Source of the DNA: Bog-532 sp963830385
GTDB lineage: Bacteria; Actinomycetota; Actinomycetes; Streptosporangiales; Streptosporangiaceae
Length of the DNA: 64,000 bases
Direction: 5' to 3'
Assembly: GCA_963830385.1 (NCBI GenBank)
Contig: CAWHMD010000003.1
Span: 1 to 64,000, forward strand
This document shows, piece after piece, positions 38,163 to 49,312 of the stretch (positions within the stretch are counted from its first letter, which is position 1; every line of letters starts with the position of its first letter). The notes below the pieces were generated by a model. That model had not been told where the DNA came from, searched no databases, and saw nothing but the letters and a program-made list of their open reading frames with translations. A program made the position numbers and the translations under genes.

Positions 38163-38609
38163 ATGTGGGACGACGAGCAGCTGCTCGCGCTGCTCAAGGA
38201 GGCGCAGCAGGAAGGCCGGGCGGTGCCGCCCGACTTCATCGCGGCGGGAAAGAACGCCTACGCCTGGCGGGGCGTGGACGCCGAGCTGGCCCAGCTCAGC
38301 TACGACTCCGAACGGGACCGGGACATGCTGGCCGGGGTACGGGCCGAGGCCGCCTCGATCCGGGCCCTCACCTTCACGGCCCCGCGCCTGACCATCGAGC
38401 TCGAGGTCGACGAGAACGCGCTGCTCGGCCAGCTGGTACCGACCGGGGAGGGCACGATCGAGGTGCAGACCAGGGAGGGCGTCATCGCCACCGTGGCGGT
38501 CGACGAGGTGGGCTGCTTCCCGATCAGCCCGATCCCGCCCAGCCCGTTCCGGCTCAGATGCCGCACCACCGACGGGGCCAGCGTCGTAACCGGCTGGATA
38601 ACGTTGTAA
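38163..38609 (+). CDS. Sigma-linked companion protein (possible anti-sigma or effector-associated)
   Basis: 148 residues from the ATG at 38163; a GTG at 38136 overlapping the sigma stop as GTGA is a possible alternative. The N-terminal part (WDDEQLLALLKEA, VPPDFIAAGKNAYAWRGVDAELAQLSYDS) is helical, and the rest (RLTIELEVDENALLGQLVPTGEGTIEVQ, VDEVGCFPISPIPPSPFRLRC) is beta-rich like carboxypeptidase regulatory domains. Similar proteins follow ECF sigma genes in other actinomycetes (recollection, not checked). It lacks the zinc-binding motif of ZAS anti-sigma factors and has no membrane helix. Confidence 0.8.
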   Translation: MWDDEQLLALLKEAQQEGRAVPPDFIAAGKNAYAWRGVDAELAQLSYDSERDRDMLAGVRAEAASIRALTFTAPRLTIELEVDENALLGQLVPTGEGTIEVQTREGVIATVAVDEVGCFPISPIPPSPFRLRCRTTDGASVVTGWITL

Positions 38610-38699
38610 TCAGCCCATTCCACGCTGGTGGCGGCGGCCCTCGGCAGCACGTTCGCTGTGTTCAGCAGCCAGGCGCTGCCGCGTGCGGCCCGTGCGGCG

Positions 38700-39575
38700 C
38701 TAGACCCGCGGGCCGCCCCCGTCCGGGGTGACCGGGCAGTACCCGACCGGGTGGGCGGCGCCGGTCAGCGGGTGCTCCGGGGCCAGCGCCTCGATGTAGG
38801 GGCGCGGGTCCGGATGGTCGCCCGCTGCCTGGAACACGACGCTGTCGGCGCCGGCCGCCCCCAGCTCGGCCGCCCGGGCCAGCAGCCGTTCACGCCGCAC
38901 GGCGGCCGGCTCGGCCGCCACGTCCAGCTCGGTGAAGATGGTCACGTGGGTGGCGCCGTCCCGGCCGGACAGCGCCCGGCCCTCGGCCAGCAGCTCCCCG
39001 GCGGTGCGCACGTCCTCGGCCGTTTCCACGTCGTCCAGGATGACGCCGTCGGCCAGCTCACCCGCCAGCCGCAGCGTCCGCGGCCCGCGCGCCCCCACCA
39101 GCAACGGCGGCACCTGGCCGGGCGGCCAGTCCAGCTTCACCTGGTCCAGCTGCACGTATCGGCCGTCGGCGGTCACCGTCCCGCCCCGCAGCAGGTCGCG
39201 GACGGCGATCGTGTACTCGCGCAGCAGCGTCATCGGGGACGGCACCGCGGCGCCGACCTGGCCCATCCACTTCTGCACGCCGTGGCCGAGGCCGGGCATG
39301 AACCGGTCCGGCCACAGCCGGGCCAAGGTGGCGATCTCCATCGCCGCCAGGGCCGGGTTGCGCAACGGGACCGGCAGCAGCCCGACCCCCACCTTGATCC
39401 GGGCCGAGCAGGCCAGCGCGGCCGCCGCGGTGGTCAGGCCGCCCTCGGCGAAGCAGTCCTCCCACAGCCACAGCTCGGCGATCCCGGCCCGGTCGGCGGC
39501 CTGCGCCGCCGCCCGCAGGTTCTCCGGCGGTGATTGCGGGCGGAACGTGACCCCCAGCGATGGATTCTCGGCCAA
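38700..39575 (-). CDS. LLM class flavin-dependent oxidoreductase
   Basis: 291 residues. Luciferase-like barrel motifs: GIAELWLWEDCFAEGGLTTAAAALA near the start, VGVGLLPVPLRNPALAAMEIATLARL, and the PPLLVGARGPRTLRLAGELADGVIL region typical of F420-dependent members. The C-terminal half is complete. Substrate unknown. It follows the response regulator on the same strand by 16 bp, which suggests co-transcription, though a functional link is not obvious. Confidence 0.88.
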   Translation of the reverse strand: MAENPSLGVTFRPQSPPENLRAAAQAADRAGIAELWLWEDCFAEGGLTTAAAALACSARIKVGVGLLPVPLRNPALAAMEIATLARLWPDRFMPGLGHGVQKWMGQVGAAVPSPMTLLREYTIAVRDLLRGGTVTADGRYVQLDQVKLDWPPGQVPPLLVGARGPRTLRLAGELADGVILDDVETAEDVRTAGELLAEGRALSGRDGATHVTIFTELDVAAEPAAVRRERLLARAAELGAAGADSVVFQAAGDHPDPRPYIEALAPEHPLTGAAHPVGYCPVTPDGGGPRV

Positions 39576-39591
39576 GGAAGTGTCCCTCCGG

Positions 39592-40257
39592 TCAGTTCGG
39601 CTGGCTCGTGCTGTTTTGCAGGTAGCGCAGCACCGCGAGCACGCGCCGGTTGTCGTCCGCGTCGAGCGGCAGGTCCAGTTTGGTGAAAATGCTGTTGATG
39701 TGCTTGTCCACGGCCTTACCGGTGACGAAAAGGGCGCCGGCGATGGCCGCGTTGGACCGGCCCTCCGCCATCAATGCCATCACCTCGCGCTCGCGCGCGC
39801 TCAGCCGGGTCAGCGGAGCGTGCCGCTGGCGCCGGGTCAGCAGCGCCTCGACCACCTTGGGGTCGAGCACGGTCCCGCCCGCCGCCACCCGGCGCACCGC
39901 GTCCACGAACGTCTGCACGTCCGAGACCCGGTCCTTCAGCAGGTAGCCGACGCCGTCGGTGCCGTCCTGCATCAGCTCGCGGGCGTACAGCTGCTCCACG
40001 TACTGGCTGAGCACCAGCACCGGCAGCCCCGGGTACTTGGCCCGGGCCCCGATCGCGGCCACCAGGCCCTCGTTGGTGAACGTGGGCGGCATCCGCACGT
40101 CCATGATGACCACGTCGACCGGGATGTGGTCTTCGAGTGCGGAGGCCAGTTCCACCGGGTCGCCGACCTCGGCCACCACGTCGAAGTCGTGCGCCCGCAG
40201 CAGCCGGGCCAGCCCGTCCCGCAGCAGCGTCAGGTCTTCGGCGATGACAACTCGCAC
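39592..40257 (-). CDS. LuxR-type (NarL) response regulator
   Basis: 221 residues, GTG start at 40257, the point where the receiver domain begins (RVVIAEDLTLL). The acidic pocket has Glu7/Asp8 and the phosphoacceptor Asp53 in VVIMDVRMPP; Lys is in YLLKDRV. The C-terminal LuxR helix-turn-helix is LSAREREVMALMAEGRSNAAIAGALFVTGKAVDKHINSIF. Its start overlaps the end of the histidine kinase by 28 nt, so the pair is co-translated. The palindrome GGGGTTAACCCC upstream of the kinase is a candidate binding site. Confidence 0.93.
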   Translation of the reverse strand: MRVVIAEDLTLLRDGLARLLRAHDFDVVAEVGDPVELASALEDHIPVDVVIMDVRMPPTFTNEGLVAAIGARAKYPGLPVLVLSQYVEQLYARELMQDGTDGVGYLLKDRVSDVQTFVDAVRRVAAGGTVLDPKVVEALLTRRQRHAPLTRLSAREREVMALMAEGRSNAAIAGALFVTGKAVDKHINSIFTKLDLPLDADDNRRVLAVLRYLQNSTSQPN

Positions 40258-41291
40258 GGCACCTCCATCGTGATGGTGGTGGGGCCACCGGCCGGGCTGC
40301 TGATGTCCAGGGTGCCGTCGAACGACTCCAGCCGCCCGGCCACCCCCTGCAGCCCGGTGCCGCCGTCGAGGCGGGCGCCGCCGTGGCCGTTGTCGCCGAC
40401 GGTGACCGACAGCAGGCCCGCGCCGTGCCGCAGGCTGATCGACGCGGCGGTGGCCCCGCTGTGCTTGACCACGTTGGCCAGGCACTCGGCGGCGGTGAAG
40501 TAGACCGCCGACTCCACCGGGACGGGAGGCCGCCCGGGCAGCGAGCCGCTGACCGTCACCGGCACGGCCACGTCCAGCGCCAGCGCGCGGATCGCTCCTT
40601 CCAGCCCGCGGTCGGCCAGCACCGGCGGCTGGATGCCGCGCATCACCGTGCGCAGGTCGTCCAGGGCGGCCAGCGTGGTCGAGCGCGCCTCGATCAGCAG
40701 CCCGGGCAGCTCGTTCGGCTTGCTGGCCAGCAGCGATTCGGCCAGCCCGAGGCTCATCGCCACCGACACCAGCCGGGCCTGGGCGCCATCGTGCAGGTCG
40801 CGCTCGATGCGCTGCAGTTCGGTGGCCTGGATGTCGAGCGCGCCCCGGCGGGTGCGGGTCAGCACGTCCACCCGTTCGGTCAGGGCCTGCTCGCGGGCGG
40901 CCGACTGGTCCCGGGCCATCCACACGTGCAGCGCCAGCAGCACGCCCAGGCCCAGGATCGGCCACACCGGCCAGAAGTAGTGGAAGCCGGTCAGCATCCA
41001 GATGACCAGGAACATCACGGCCAGCGCGAACGAGACCGACACCTGCAGGGCCAGGAAGCGGCGGCCCCGGGGGACCCGCAGGCCCCACAGCACCGAGCCC
41101 TGCAGCCAGATCGGCGCGGCCAGCCCGAACCACACCCAGCGGGGCCAGAACGCCCCGTGCGCCCCGGTCAGCGCCCAGCCCAGCCCGATGCCGCCGCCGA
41201 TGATCACCGAGATGAACACCTCGAACCGCAGCAGCCTCCGCCAGGCGGCGTACGGCCGCGCCGGGCGGGCGAACTGCACGTCGACGTTCAC
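40230..41291 (-). CDS. Sensor histidine kinase (HisKA_3 type) with two 2TM modules
   Basis: 353 residues from the GTG at 41291. The N-terminus has four membrane helices in two similar pairs (about 22-42 and 52-70; 80-101 and 106-124), each like the small 2TM domain with FW(P)xW between helices. HisKA_3 follows with phosphoacceptor His167 in RDLHDGAQARL, then a HATPase with VGDNGHGG and GTGLQGVAGRLESFDG. It phosphorylates the downstream response regulator. With no extracellular domain it may sense the membrane itself, as in cell-envelope stress kinases. Confidence 0.9.
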   Translation of the reverse strand: MNVDVQFARPARPYAAWRRLLRFEVFISVIIGGGIGLGWALTGAHGAFWPRWVWFGLAAPIWLQGSVLWGLRVPRGRRFLALQVSVSFALAVMFLVIWMLTGFHYFWPVWPILGLGVLLALHVWMARDQSAAREQALTERVDVLTRTRRGALDIQATELQRIERDLHDGAQARLVSVAMSLGLAESLLASKPNELPGLLIEARSTTLAALDDLRTVMRGIQPPVLADRGLEGAIRALALDVAVPVTVSGSLPGRPPVPVESAVYFTAAECLANVVKHSGATAASISLRHGAGLLSVTVGDNGHGGARLDGGTGLQGVAGRLESFDGTLDISSPAGGPTTITMEVPCELSSPKT

Positions 41292-41355
41292 GATACCGAC
41301 GATAAACGACCAGGGGACAGCCGGCGATTGCCCAGGCAGGAAGCGGATCAAAAGT

Positions 41356-41367
41356 GGGGTTAACCCC
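41356..41367. promoter_or_regulatory. Palindrome GGGGTTAACCCC upstream of the two-component genes
   Basis: A perfect 12-bp palindrome within GTGGGG...CCCCCAC, 65 bp upstream of the kinase GTG and about 175 bp before the DMT transporter. This fits a site for the response regulator acting on one or both divergent units. The rest of the 250-bp gap shows no gene. Confidence 0.45.
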
Positions 41368-41542
41368 CACCGCAAGATGGGTGGTGATCCCCTGGTGAGT
41401 GTCAGTGGCCGCCCATAGCGTGACAGATGTGCGGTACGGCCGATGATTCCCGGTCGCGGCGCAGGTCGGACAAGACATAAATCAGATGCGCGGAATACCT
41501 GCCTCGGGGCACGGTGTTCTTGAGCCGGAACGGGGGCACGAC

Positions 41543-42637
41543 ATGATCGCGATCGTGTGGGCGCTGAGCGCGGCCGTGCTGTACGGCACGGGCGCCGCGC
41601 TGCAGCAGCACCAGGCGGCCGCCGCACCGGACCGGGCGGCGGGGCGCCCTGGTCTGCTGCTGCTGCTGATGCGCCGCCCGTGGTGGCTGCTGGGCATCGT
41701 CGCCGAATTCGGGGGCTTCGCGACCCACGCCTTCGCGCTGAAGGCCGGGCCGCTGACCGTGGTGCAGATGCTGCTGGCCTCTTCGCTGGTGTTCAGCGTC
41801 GGGACCGTGCACCTGCGGGCCGGCCGCTGGCCGAGCCGGGCCACCTTGGCCGCCGTCCTCGCCGTGGTCGCGGGCATCGGCTCGTTCGTCGCGCTGACCG
41901 CGCCGGCCCTGGCCGACAGCCAGGGGCAGCCGCCGCAGACCGCGCTGGCCGCGCTCTGCCTGGCCGCCTTCGCGCTGCCGTTCGCGGTGGGCGGCCTGGT
42001 CAGCCGGGGCCGCCGGCGGGCGCTGCTGCTGGCGGTGGGCGCGGGCCTGGCCGACACCGGGGTCGCGGTGGTCACCATGGCCTTCACCCACAGCCTCGGC
42101 CACGGCGTCGGCGGCATGCTGACCTCCTGGCCGACCTACGCGCTGGCCATCGGCGGCCCGTGCTCGCTGCTGCTGACCCAGACCGCCTACCAGGCGGGCT
42201 TCCCGATGGTTTCGCTGCCGGTCATCACCGTGGTCACCCCGATGGCCAGCCTGGCCGTGGGGGCCGGCCTGCTCGGCGAGACCACCCACCTGACCGCGCT
42301 CGGCGCCACCGGGGCCGGCCTGGCCGTCCTGGTCGCCGCGCTCGGCCTGACCGGCCTGGCCCGGACCGCCTCGGTCCCGGCCGCCAGCCCGGCCACGGTT
42401 GAGCCCGCGCGTGACCGGGTCCCGGCTCCGGCCCCGCGGCGGCGGCCGGCCATCCTGGACGTCATGCGCCCCGTCGCCCTGCACACCGCCAACGCGGCCC
42501 GGCTGGCCTTCGGCAGCCTCGCCTTCTGGGCCTACCCGGCCTGGGGCACCAGCCCCTACTGGGAGTCCATCCCGCCCGCCGCGCCCGGGCTGGCCCCCAA
42601 GCGGCCGCCGGCCCACGCCGGGCCCCCGGCCCGCTGA
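41543..42637 (+). CDS. DMT superfamily (EamA-like) transporter
   Basis: 364 residues from the ATG at 41543 with GGGGG upstream. About nine to ten hydrophobic helices in two repeats, starting IAIVWALSAAVLYGTGAALQQ and including KAGPLTVVQMLLASSLVF, the usual EamA signature, and GFPMVSLPVITVVTPMASLAVG. After about residue 285 a Pro/Ala/Arg-rich cytoplasmic tail of some 80 residues follows, longer than usual. Exports or imports a small molecule; substrate unknown. Possibly regulated by the divergent two-component system. Confidence 0.88.
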   Translation: MIAIVWALSAAVLYGTGAALQQHQAAAAPDRAAGRPGLLLLLMRRPWWLLGIVAEFGGFATHAFALKAGPLTVVQMLLASSLVFSVGTVHLRAGRWPSRATLAAVLAVVAGIGSFVALTAPALADSQGQPPQTALAALCLAAFALPFAVGGLVSRGRRRALLLAVGAGLADTGVAVVTMAFTHSLGHGVGGMLTSWPTYALAIGGPCSLLLTQTAYQAGFPMVSLPVITVVTPMASLAVGAGLLGETTHLTALGATGAGLAVLVAALGLTGLARTASVPAASPATVEPARDRVPAPAPRRRPAILDVMRPVALHTANAARLAFGSLAFWAYPAWGTSPYWESIPPAAPGLAPKRPPAHAGPPAR

Positions 42638-42650
42638 GCGCGCCAACTCA

Positions 42651-42690
42651 GCCACGCCCCGCCCGGTCAGCGAACCGGGCGGGGCGTGGC
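42651..42690 (+). promoter_or_regulatory. Perfect 17-bp hairpin between DMT and MFS genes, occluding the MFS ribosome site
   Basis: GCCACGCCCCGCCCGGT (42651-42667) and its exact reverse complement (42674-42690) form a 17-bp stem with a 6-nt loop. It begins 13 bp after the DMT stop and ends 6 bp before the MFS ATG at 42697. The right arm contains GGCGGGGCG, the only purine-rich stretch upstream of that ATG. It can act as the terminator of the first gene, or sequester the ribosome site of the second, or both. Confidence 0.75.
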
Positions 42691-42696
42691 TTCGAC

Positions 42697-43881
42697 ATGC
42701 TGGCGCTGGGCAGCTTCGTCGTCCTCGGGCTGCCGGACGGCATGCTCGGGCCGGCCTGGCCCGCCATCCGCCAGACGTTCGGCGCGCCGATCGCCGACCT
42801 CGGGCTGATCCTGATCATCAGCACGTGCGGGTCGGTCTCGGTCGCCGCGTTCGTGGGCTCGCTCATCCGCCGCATAGGGGTGCCCGCCCTGCTGGCCGCG
42901 TCCGGTCTCAGCGCCGCGCTCGCCGCCATCGGCTTCGCGCTGGCCCCCGGCCTCTGGCTCGTGCTGGCGGTCGCGGTCCTGGTCGGCGTGGCCGCCGGGC
43001 TGATGGACGGCGGCCTGAACACCGCGATCGGCCTGGCCGGACGGCCCCGGCTGCTCAACCTGCTGCACGCCGCCTACGGGATCGGCACCACGATCGGCCC
43101 GCTGATCGTCACGGTGGCCATCGTCACCGGCTCCTGGCGTCCCGCCTACGCCGCCCTGGCCGCGTTCAACGTGGTCACCGCCACGCTCTGGCTCCGCCAG
43201 CGCCGCCGAACCCGCTTGCCGGCGCCCCCGGCCCCCGGTAGCGACAACCCGGAGGAGGCGGGGCCACCGGAGGCGGCGCCGCACCCGACCGAGGGCTGGT
43301 CGCGGCGCCGTTCCACGGCCGCGGTGGTCACCGGCATGGTGATCTTCTTCGTCTACACCGGCGTGGAGGTGGCGGCCGGCCAGTGGGAGGCCAGCTACTG
43401 CCGCGGCCACCTCGGGATGTCGGCGTCCGCGGCCGGGATCGCCACGTTCGGCTACTGGGCCGCGCTCACCGGCGCCCGCATCGTGCTGGCGCTGCTGCCC
43501 CGCCCGATCCCGCTGACCCAGGTGGTCCGCTGGGGGAGTGCCCTGGGTGCCGTGGGTGCCGCCGTGATCTGGTGGGGGCCCGACCGGGCGGTCGCCCTGG
43601 CCGGTTTCGTCCTGCTCGGTGCCGCCCTCGCGGGCGTGTTCCCGGCCCTGATCGGCCTCACCCCCGACCGCATCGGCCGCCGCCGCGCCCAGGACGTCAT
43701 CGCCTGGCAGGTCGGCGCGGCCGCGGCCGGCGGCTCCGGTCTGTCGGCCCTGCTCGGCCTGCTCATCGGCCTGGCCGGCCTGGGCATCCTCGGCCCCGCG
43801 CTGACCATCCTCGCCGTCGTCCTCATCATCGCCAACTCGGTCCTGGCCCGCGTCGCCCCCATCGCCCCCGCCCAGTCCTGA
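42697..43881 (+). CDS. Major facilitator superfamily transporter
   Basis: 394 residues with about 12 hydrophobic helices in two halves separated by a charged loop (RQRRRTRLPAPP...GWSRRRST). Starts MLALGSFVVLGLPDGMLGPAWPAIRQTFG, a typical first helix; only a few residues precede the LPDGMLG motif, and no in-frame start lies upstream. The segment GIGTTIGPLIVTVAI is the helix-5 region. Substrate unknown. Its start lies just after the 17-bp hairpin. Confidence 0.88.
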   Translation: MLALGSFVVLGLPDGMLGPAWPAIRQTFGAPIADLGLILIISTCGSVSVAAFVGSLIRRIGVPALLAASGLSAALAAIGFALAPGLWLVLAVAVLVGVAAGLMDGGLNTAIGLAGRPRLLNLLHAAYGIGTTIGPLIVTVAIVTGSWRPAYAALAAFNVVTATLWLRQRRRTRLPAPPAPGSDNPEEAGPPEAAPHPTEGWSRRRSTAAVVTGMVIFFVYTGVEVAAGQWEASYCRGHLGMSASAAGIATFGYWAALTGARIVLALLPRPIPLTQVVRWGSALGAVGAAVIWWGPDRAVALAGFVLLGAALAGVFPALIGLTPDRIGRRRAQDVIAWQVGAAAAGGSGLSALLGLLIGLAGLGILGPALTILAVVLIIANSVLARVAPIAPAQS

Positions 43882-43939
43882 CCCAGGGCCCCTGAGGCTA
43901 CGCTTCGTCAGGGGCAGCCAAACTCGACGGGGAGCAGCC

Positions 43940-44433
43940 ATGTACGAGCCTTACCCGGGCACGGGTCCGCAGCCGCAGCCGCCGGCGCCGCCCGCGTCAC
44001 CCCCGCCGTCGATCCAGAAAGCGGTCCGGCTCATGTACGCCGGCGCCGCCATCGAAGTCGTGGCCTTCGTCATCGCGCTGCTGACCAGCGGCAGCCGCCG
44101 GGCCTCCATCTTGAAGGCGCACCCGGGCTACACGGTCACCCAGGTGCACCGCGCCGAGCTCGCCCTGACCGTCCCGCTGGCGATCGGCGCGGTGATCGCG
44201 ATCATCTTGTGGGTCTGGATGGCCCGGGCGAACCAGCGGGGACGCAGCTGGGCCCGCGTGGTGGCGGCGGTGCTGTTCGGCATCAACACGATCGACCTGC
44301 TCGGTTCGCTGGCTCTGGTCAGCCACGGGACCTCGCTGGCGGCCGGGGTGCCCGCGCTGATCGTCGGGGTGGTCATCTGGCTGATCGGGCTGGCCGCCAC
44401 CTTGCTGCTGTTCCGTAAGGACGCCAGCGCGTT

Positions 44434-44455
<22 letters not shown>
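43940..44455 (+). CDS. Four-helix membrane protein of unknown function
   Basis: 171 residues. A Pro-rich cytoplasmic head (about 1-25) leads to four hydrophobic helices (about 30-50, 72-93, 105-125, 135-157). No enzymatic motif is seen. Similar proteins with a Pro/Gln-rich head and four helices are common in actinomycetes as hypothetical proteins. GGGGAGC precedes the ATG. Its end overlaps tail to tail with uvrA by 22 nt. Confidence 0.8.
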
Positions 44456-47289
<2,834 letters not shown>

Positions 47290-47403
47290 CAGCAGCTTTC
47301 CGTTCGGCGACTGACGTGCCAGATTGGCTCTCGTATAACACCCTGGGAGGCTTGTTCGTTCCCGTCGCGAGGGGCCGGGAACCGCTGTTGGCTGCGGTGA
47401 TGC

Positions 47404-48117
47404 TTAGCGGTGGCTTGAGGTCACCAGGGTCGCGAACACCACCGTGCTGCTCAGGTAATGACCGGTGGAGAAGTCGAACGCGCCGCCACAGGTAATGAGG
47501 TGCAGGGCGGCGGTGTCGGACGCGCCGTAAATAGTTTTGGTCGGGAAATTGTCTTTCGAGTACTCGCGTACTCCGCTGACCCTGAAAACGGCCGTAACCC
47601 CATCCGTCAATGTCACATCAATGGTGTTTCCGGGCCGCACCGCGCCAAGCCGGTAGAACACCGCCGGGCCCTTCAGCGTGTCGACATGGCCCTCGATGAC
47701 CGACGAGCCGATCTGGCCGGGGGTGACCGAGTACTTGTACCAGGCCGCCTCCATGGGCCGGTTGTACAGCGACGGGACCTGGATGGTGCCGTCCGCGTTC
47801 AGCCCCAGACGCAGCAGGCTGGACCGCACGCCGATGGCCGGGATGCTGACCGCCACCGGCTCCGAGCGGGGCAGTCGCGGGCCCCGTCCGCCGGCCGCGG
47901 TCGTGCCCGCCGCGTTCTGGCCCGGCTGCGGCGCGTGCCGCTGGGTCAGCGCGGCAACGCCCATCGCGGCGGCCCCGCCGATGATCAGCAGCACGGCTGC
48001 GAATCCGGCCAGCCGGGCCCGCCAGTTGACGGGCGGGCGCGGCGGCAGGTTCATGCCCGTACCGGAGGTAAAGACGACGCGGAACCCGGCTATCCGCCGC
48101 CACTCGGGCTCCGCCAA
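47404..48117 (-). CDS. Class F-like sortase
   Basis: 237 residues from a TTG at 48117, chosen because GGAAGGAGGG lies 7 nt upstream; an ATG at 48054 would also work but has no ribosome site. One N-terminal membrane helix (about 36-56), then the sortase barrel with His144 (IEGHVDT) and Cys210 (HLITCGGAFD). An Arg after the Cys, needed in sortases, is not obvious in FDFSTGHYLSSTVVFATL. It should cleave a sorting signal and anchor the protein to the cell wall. The divergent 137-aa gene is the likely substrate. Confidence 0.85.
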   Translation of the reverse strand: MAEPEWRRIAGFRVVFTSGTGMNLPPRPPVNWRARLAGFAAVLLIIGGAAAMGVAALTQRHAPQPGQNAAGTTAAGGRGPRLPRSEPVAVSIPAIGVRSSLLRLGLNADGTIQVPSLYNRPMEAAWYKYSVTPGQIGSSVIEGHVDTLKGPAVFYRLGAVRPGNTIDVTLTDGVTAVFRVSGVREYSKDNFPTKTIYGASDTAALHLITCGGAFDFSTGHYLSSTVVFATLVTSSHR

Positions 48118-48161
48118 TGCCGCCCTCCTTCCACAATGGCTCTTGCTCGCGTAGCCTAATA

Positions 48162-48232
48162 TTCCAATGGAAATTAAGCCATTGCGCACCAGGGCGGCCG
48201 GCAAATGCCGGTTTGTATTCCCCGAATCGGGG
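48162..48232. promoter_or_regulatory. AATGG box and two palindromes between sortase and its substrate
   Basis: TCCAATGGAAATTAAG (48162-48177) resembles the boxes at 19492 and 31817. Further right, CCGGC-AAAT-GCCGG (48198-48211) and CCCCGA-A-TCGGGG (48220-48232) are perfect inverted repeats in the 150-bp divergent gap. They are candidate operators or transcript hairpins for the substrate gene at 48269. Confidence 0.45.
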
Positions 48233-48268
48233 CAAGGGCCGTCCGCGGCTGGGACATAGGGAGGTTTC

Positions 48269-48682
48269 ATGCGGGTGCGCTGGGTGGCCGGCCGGGCCAG
48301 AGTCCGCAGGATGGCCGCCGTGGCCTGTAGCGCCGTGACCCTGTCGCTGGCCGTCTCAGCCTGCACCGGGACGTCAACGCCGGGTGCGGGCGCCTCGGCG
48401 TCCTCCACCTTCTTCACCGCCAGGGCTCCGTCGGGCACCGCCACGGTCACCGTCACGCCTTCCACCACGGTCACTCCGTCCCCGTCGCCCTCCCCGTCCC
48501 TGACGGAGGCCACCCTCCCGGTTCCGGCCACCACCTCGGCCGCTCCCATCGGCGCCCCGTCCACCGGCGGCGGTGGCACCGCCGGCCTGCAGCACGTCGC
48601 GCTGTTCGGCCTCGGCGGCCTGGCCGTGCTGGCCGGCCTGGCCAGCCTCCTCTACCGCCGCCGGACCCTGCGCGGCCGGTAA
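48269..48682 (+). CDS. Small exported protein with TGGGG-type sorting signal (sortase substrate)
   Basis: 137 residues. A signal peptide with an Arg-rich head ends near the lipobox-like LAVSAC (Cys32). The middle is Thr/Ser/Pro-rich (TVTPSTTVTPSPSPSPS), likely to span the wall. The C-terminus has PSTGGGG (97-103), a hydrophobic helix (about 107-128) and a basic RRR tail, the arrangement of a cell-wall sorting signal, but with TGGGG in place of LPXTG, as in small proteins next to class F sortases. It is divergent from the sortase gene. A Gly/Ala/Pro composition leaves no room for an enzyme domain. Confidence 0.8.
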   Translation: MRVRWVAGRARVRRMAAVACSAVTLSLAVSACTGTSTPGAGASASSTFFTARAPSGTATVTVTPSTTVTPSPSPSPSLTEATLPVPATTSAAPIGAPSTGGGGTAGLQHVALFGLGGLAVLAGLASLLYRRRTLRGR

Positions 48683-48692
48683 CCGCCCTCGT

Positions 48693-49295
48693 CTAGCCGG
48701 CGAGCACGGCCAGTTCCAGCGGGGTGATGCCGCCCGCGCTGATAGGCCGGATGTCCATCGGGCAACTCGACAGCACCACCAGGCAGTCGAGCTCGGCCCG
48801 GAACGCGATGAAATCGCCCGGCGCGCTGGAAGCGGGGTAGGAGGCCAGCGTCCCGTCCGGCTGCGGCCGTACGTCCATGAACACGTTGAGCGGCTGCGGG
48901 ACGGTGACCGGGACGACGCCGTGCGCCCGCAGGGTTTCCAGCAGGTTCACCGCGCAGGAGCGATGCCCGGGGGCCGCCCCCAGCGACGCATAGCGGGCCG
49001 GGTCGCAGGCCGCGTACAGCGTGTCGTGCCGCCCCGGCGAGGTGTCCTCGAGCACGGTCAGGATCGGCCGCCGCCGGTTGGTCAGCACCGGGTCGCCCGG
49101 CCGCGGGAACAGCTTGCCGATGCCCGGACGGGTGTGCTCAGCGCTGGCGTATTCGCCCGGATCCGCCGCACTGAACGCGAAAAGGTCGCCGACCTGCCCG
49201 CCCGCCACGTCGATGACCCGCACAACCTGCCCTGCCTGGAGGGCCACCGCGCGGCCCTCCCCGCCCGGCACCTGCACCCGCACCGTTTCGGCCAT
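48693..49295 (-). CDS. DUF1989 (urea carboxylase-associated) family protein
   Basis: 200 residues. The DUF1989 pattern is seen in GQVVRVIDVAGGQVGDLFAFSAADPGEYASAEHTR, GHRSCAVNLLETLRAHG and PLNVFMDVRPQPDG, including the conserved Cys (SC) and NVFMD. Family members are metal-binding proteins linked to urea-amide, guanidine or nucleobase degradation. Only 17 bp separate it from the divergent P1 peptidase, so promoters overlap and the transcripts are probably leaderless. Confidence 0.88.
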   Translation of the reverse strand: MAETVRVQVPGGEGRAVALQAGQVVRVIDVAGGQVGDLFAFSAADPGEYASAEHTRPGIGKLFPRPGDPVLTNRRRPILTVLEDTSPGRHDTLYAACDPARYASLGAAPGHRSCAVNLLETLRAHGVVPVTVPQPLNVFMDVRPQPDGTLASYPASSAPGDFIAFRAELDCLVVLSSCPMDIRPISAGGITPLELAVLAG

Positions 49296-49312
49296 TTCTC
49301 TACTATCGCAGC

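Noticed and set aside
47290..47403. LexA box upstream of uvrA
   Set aside because: GAACGAAC-like sequence is present but no TCGAAC-N4-GTTCGA symmetry could be found.
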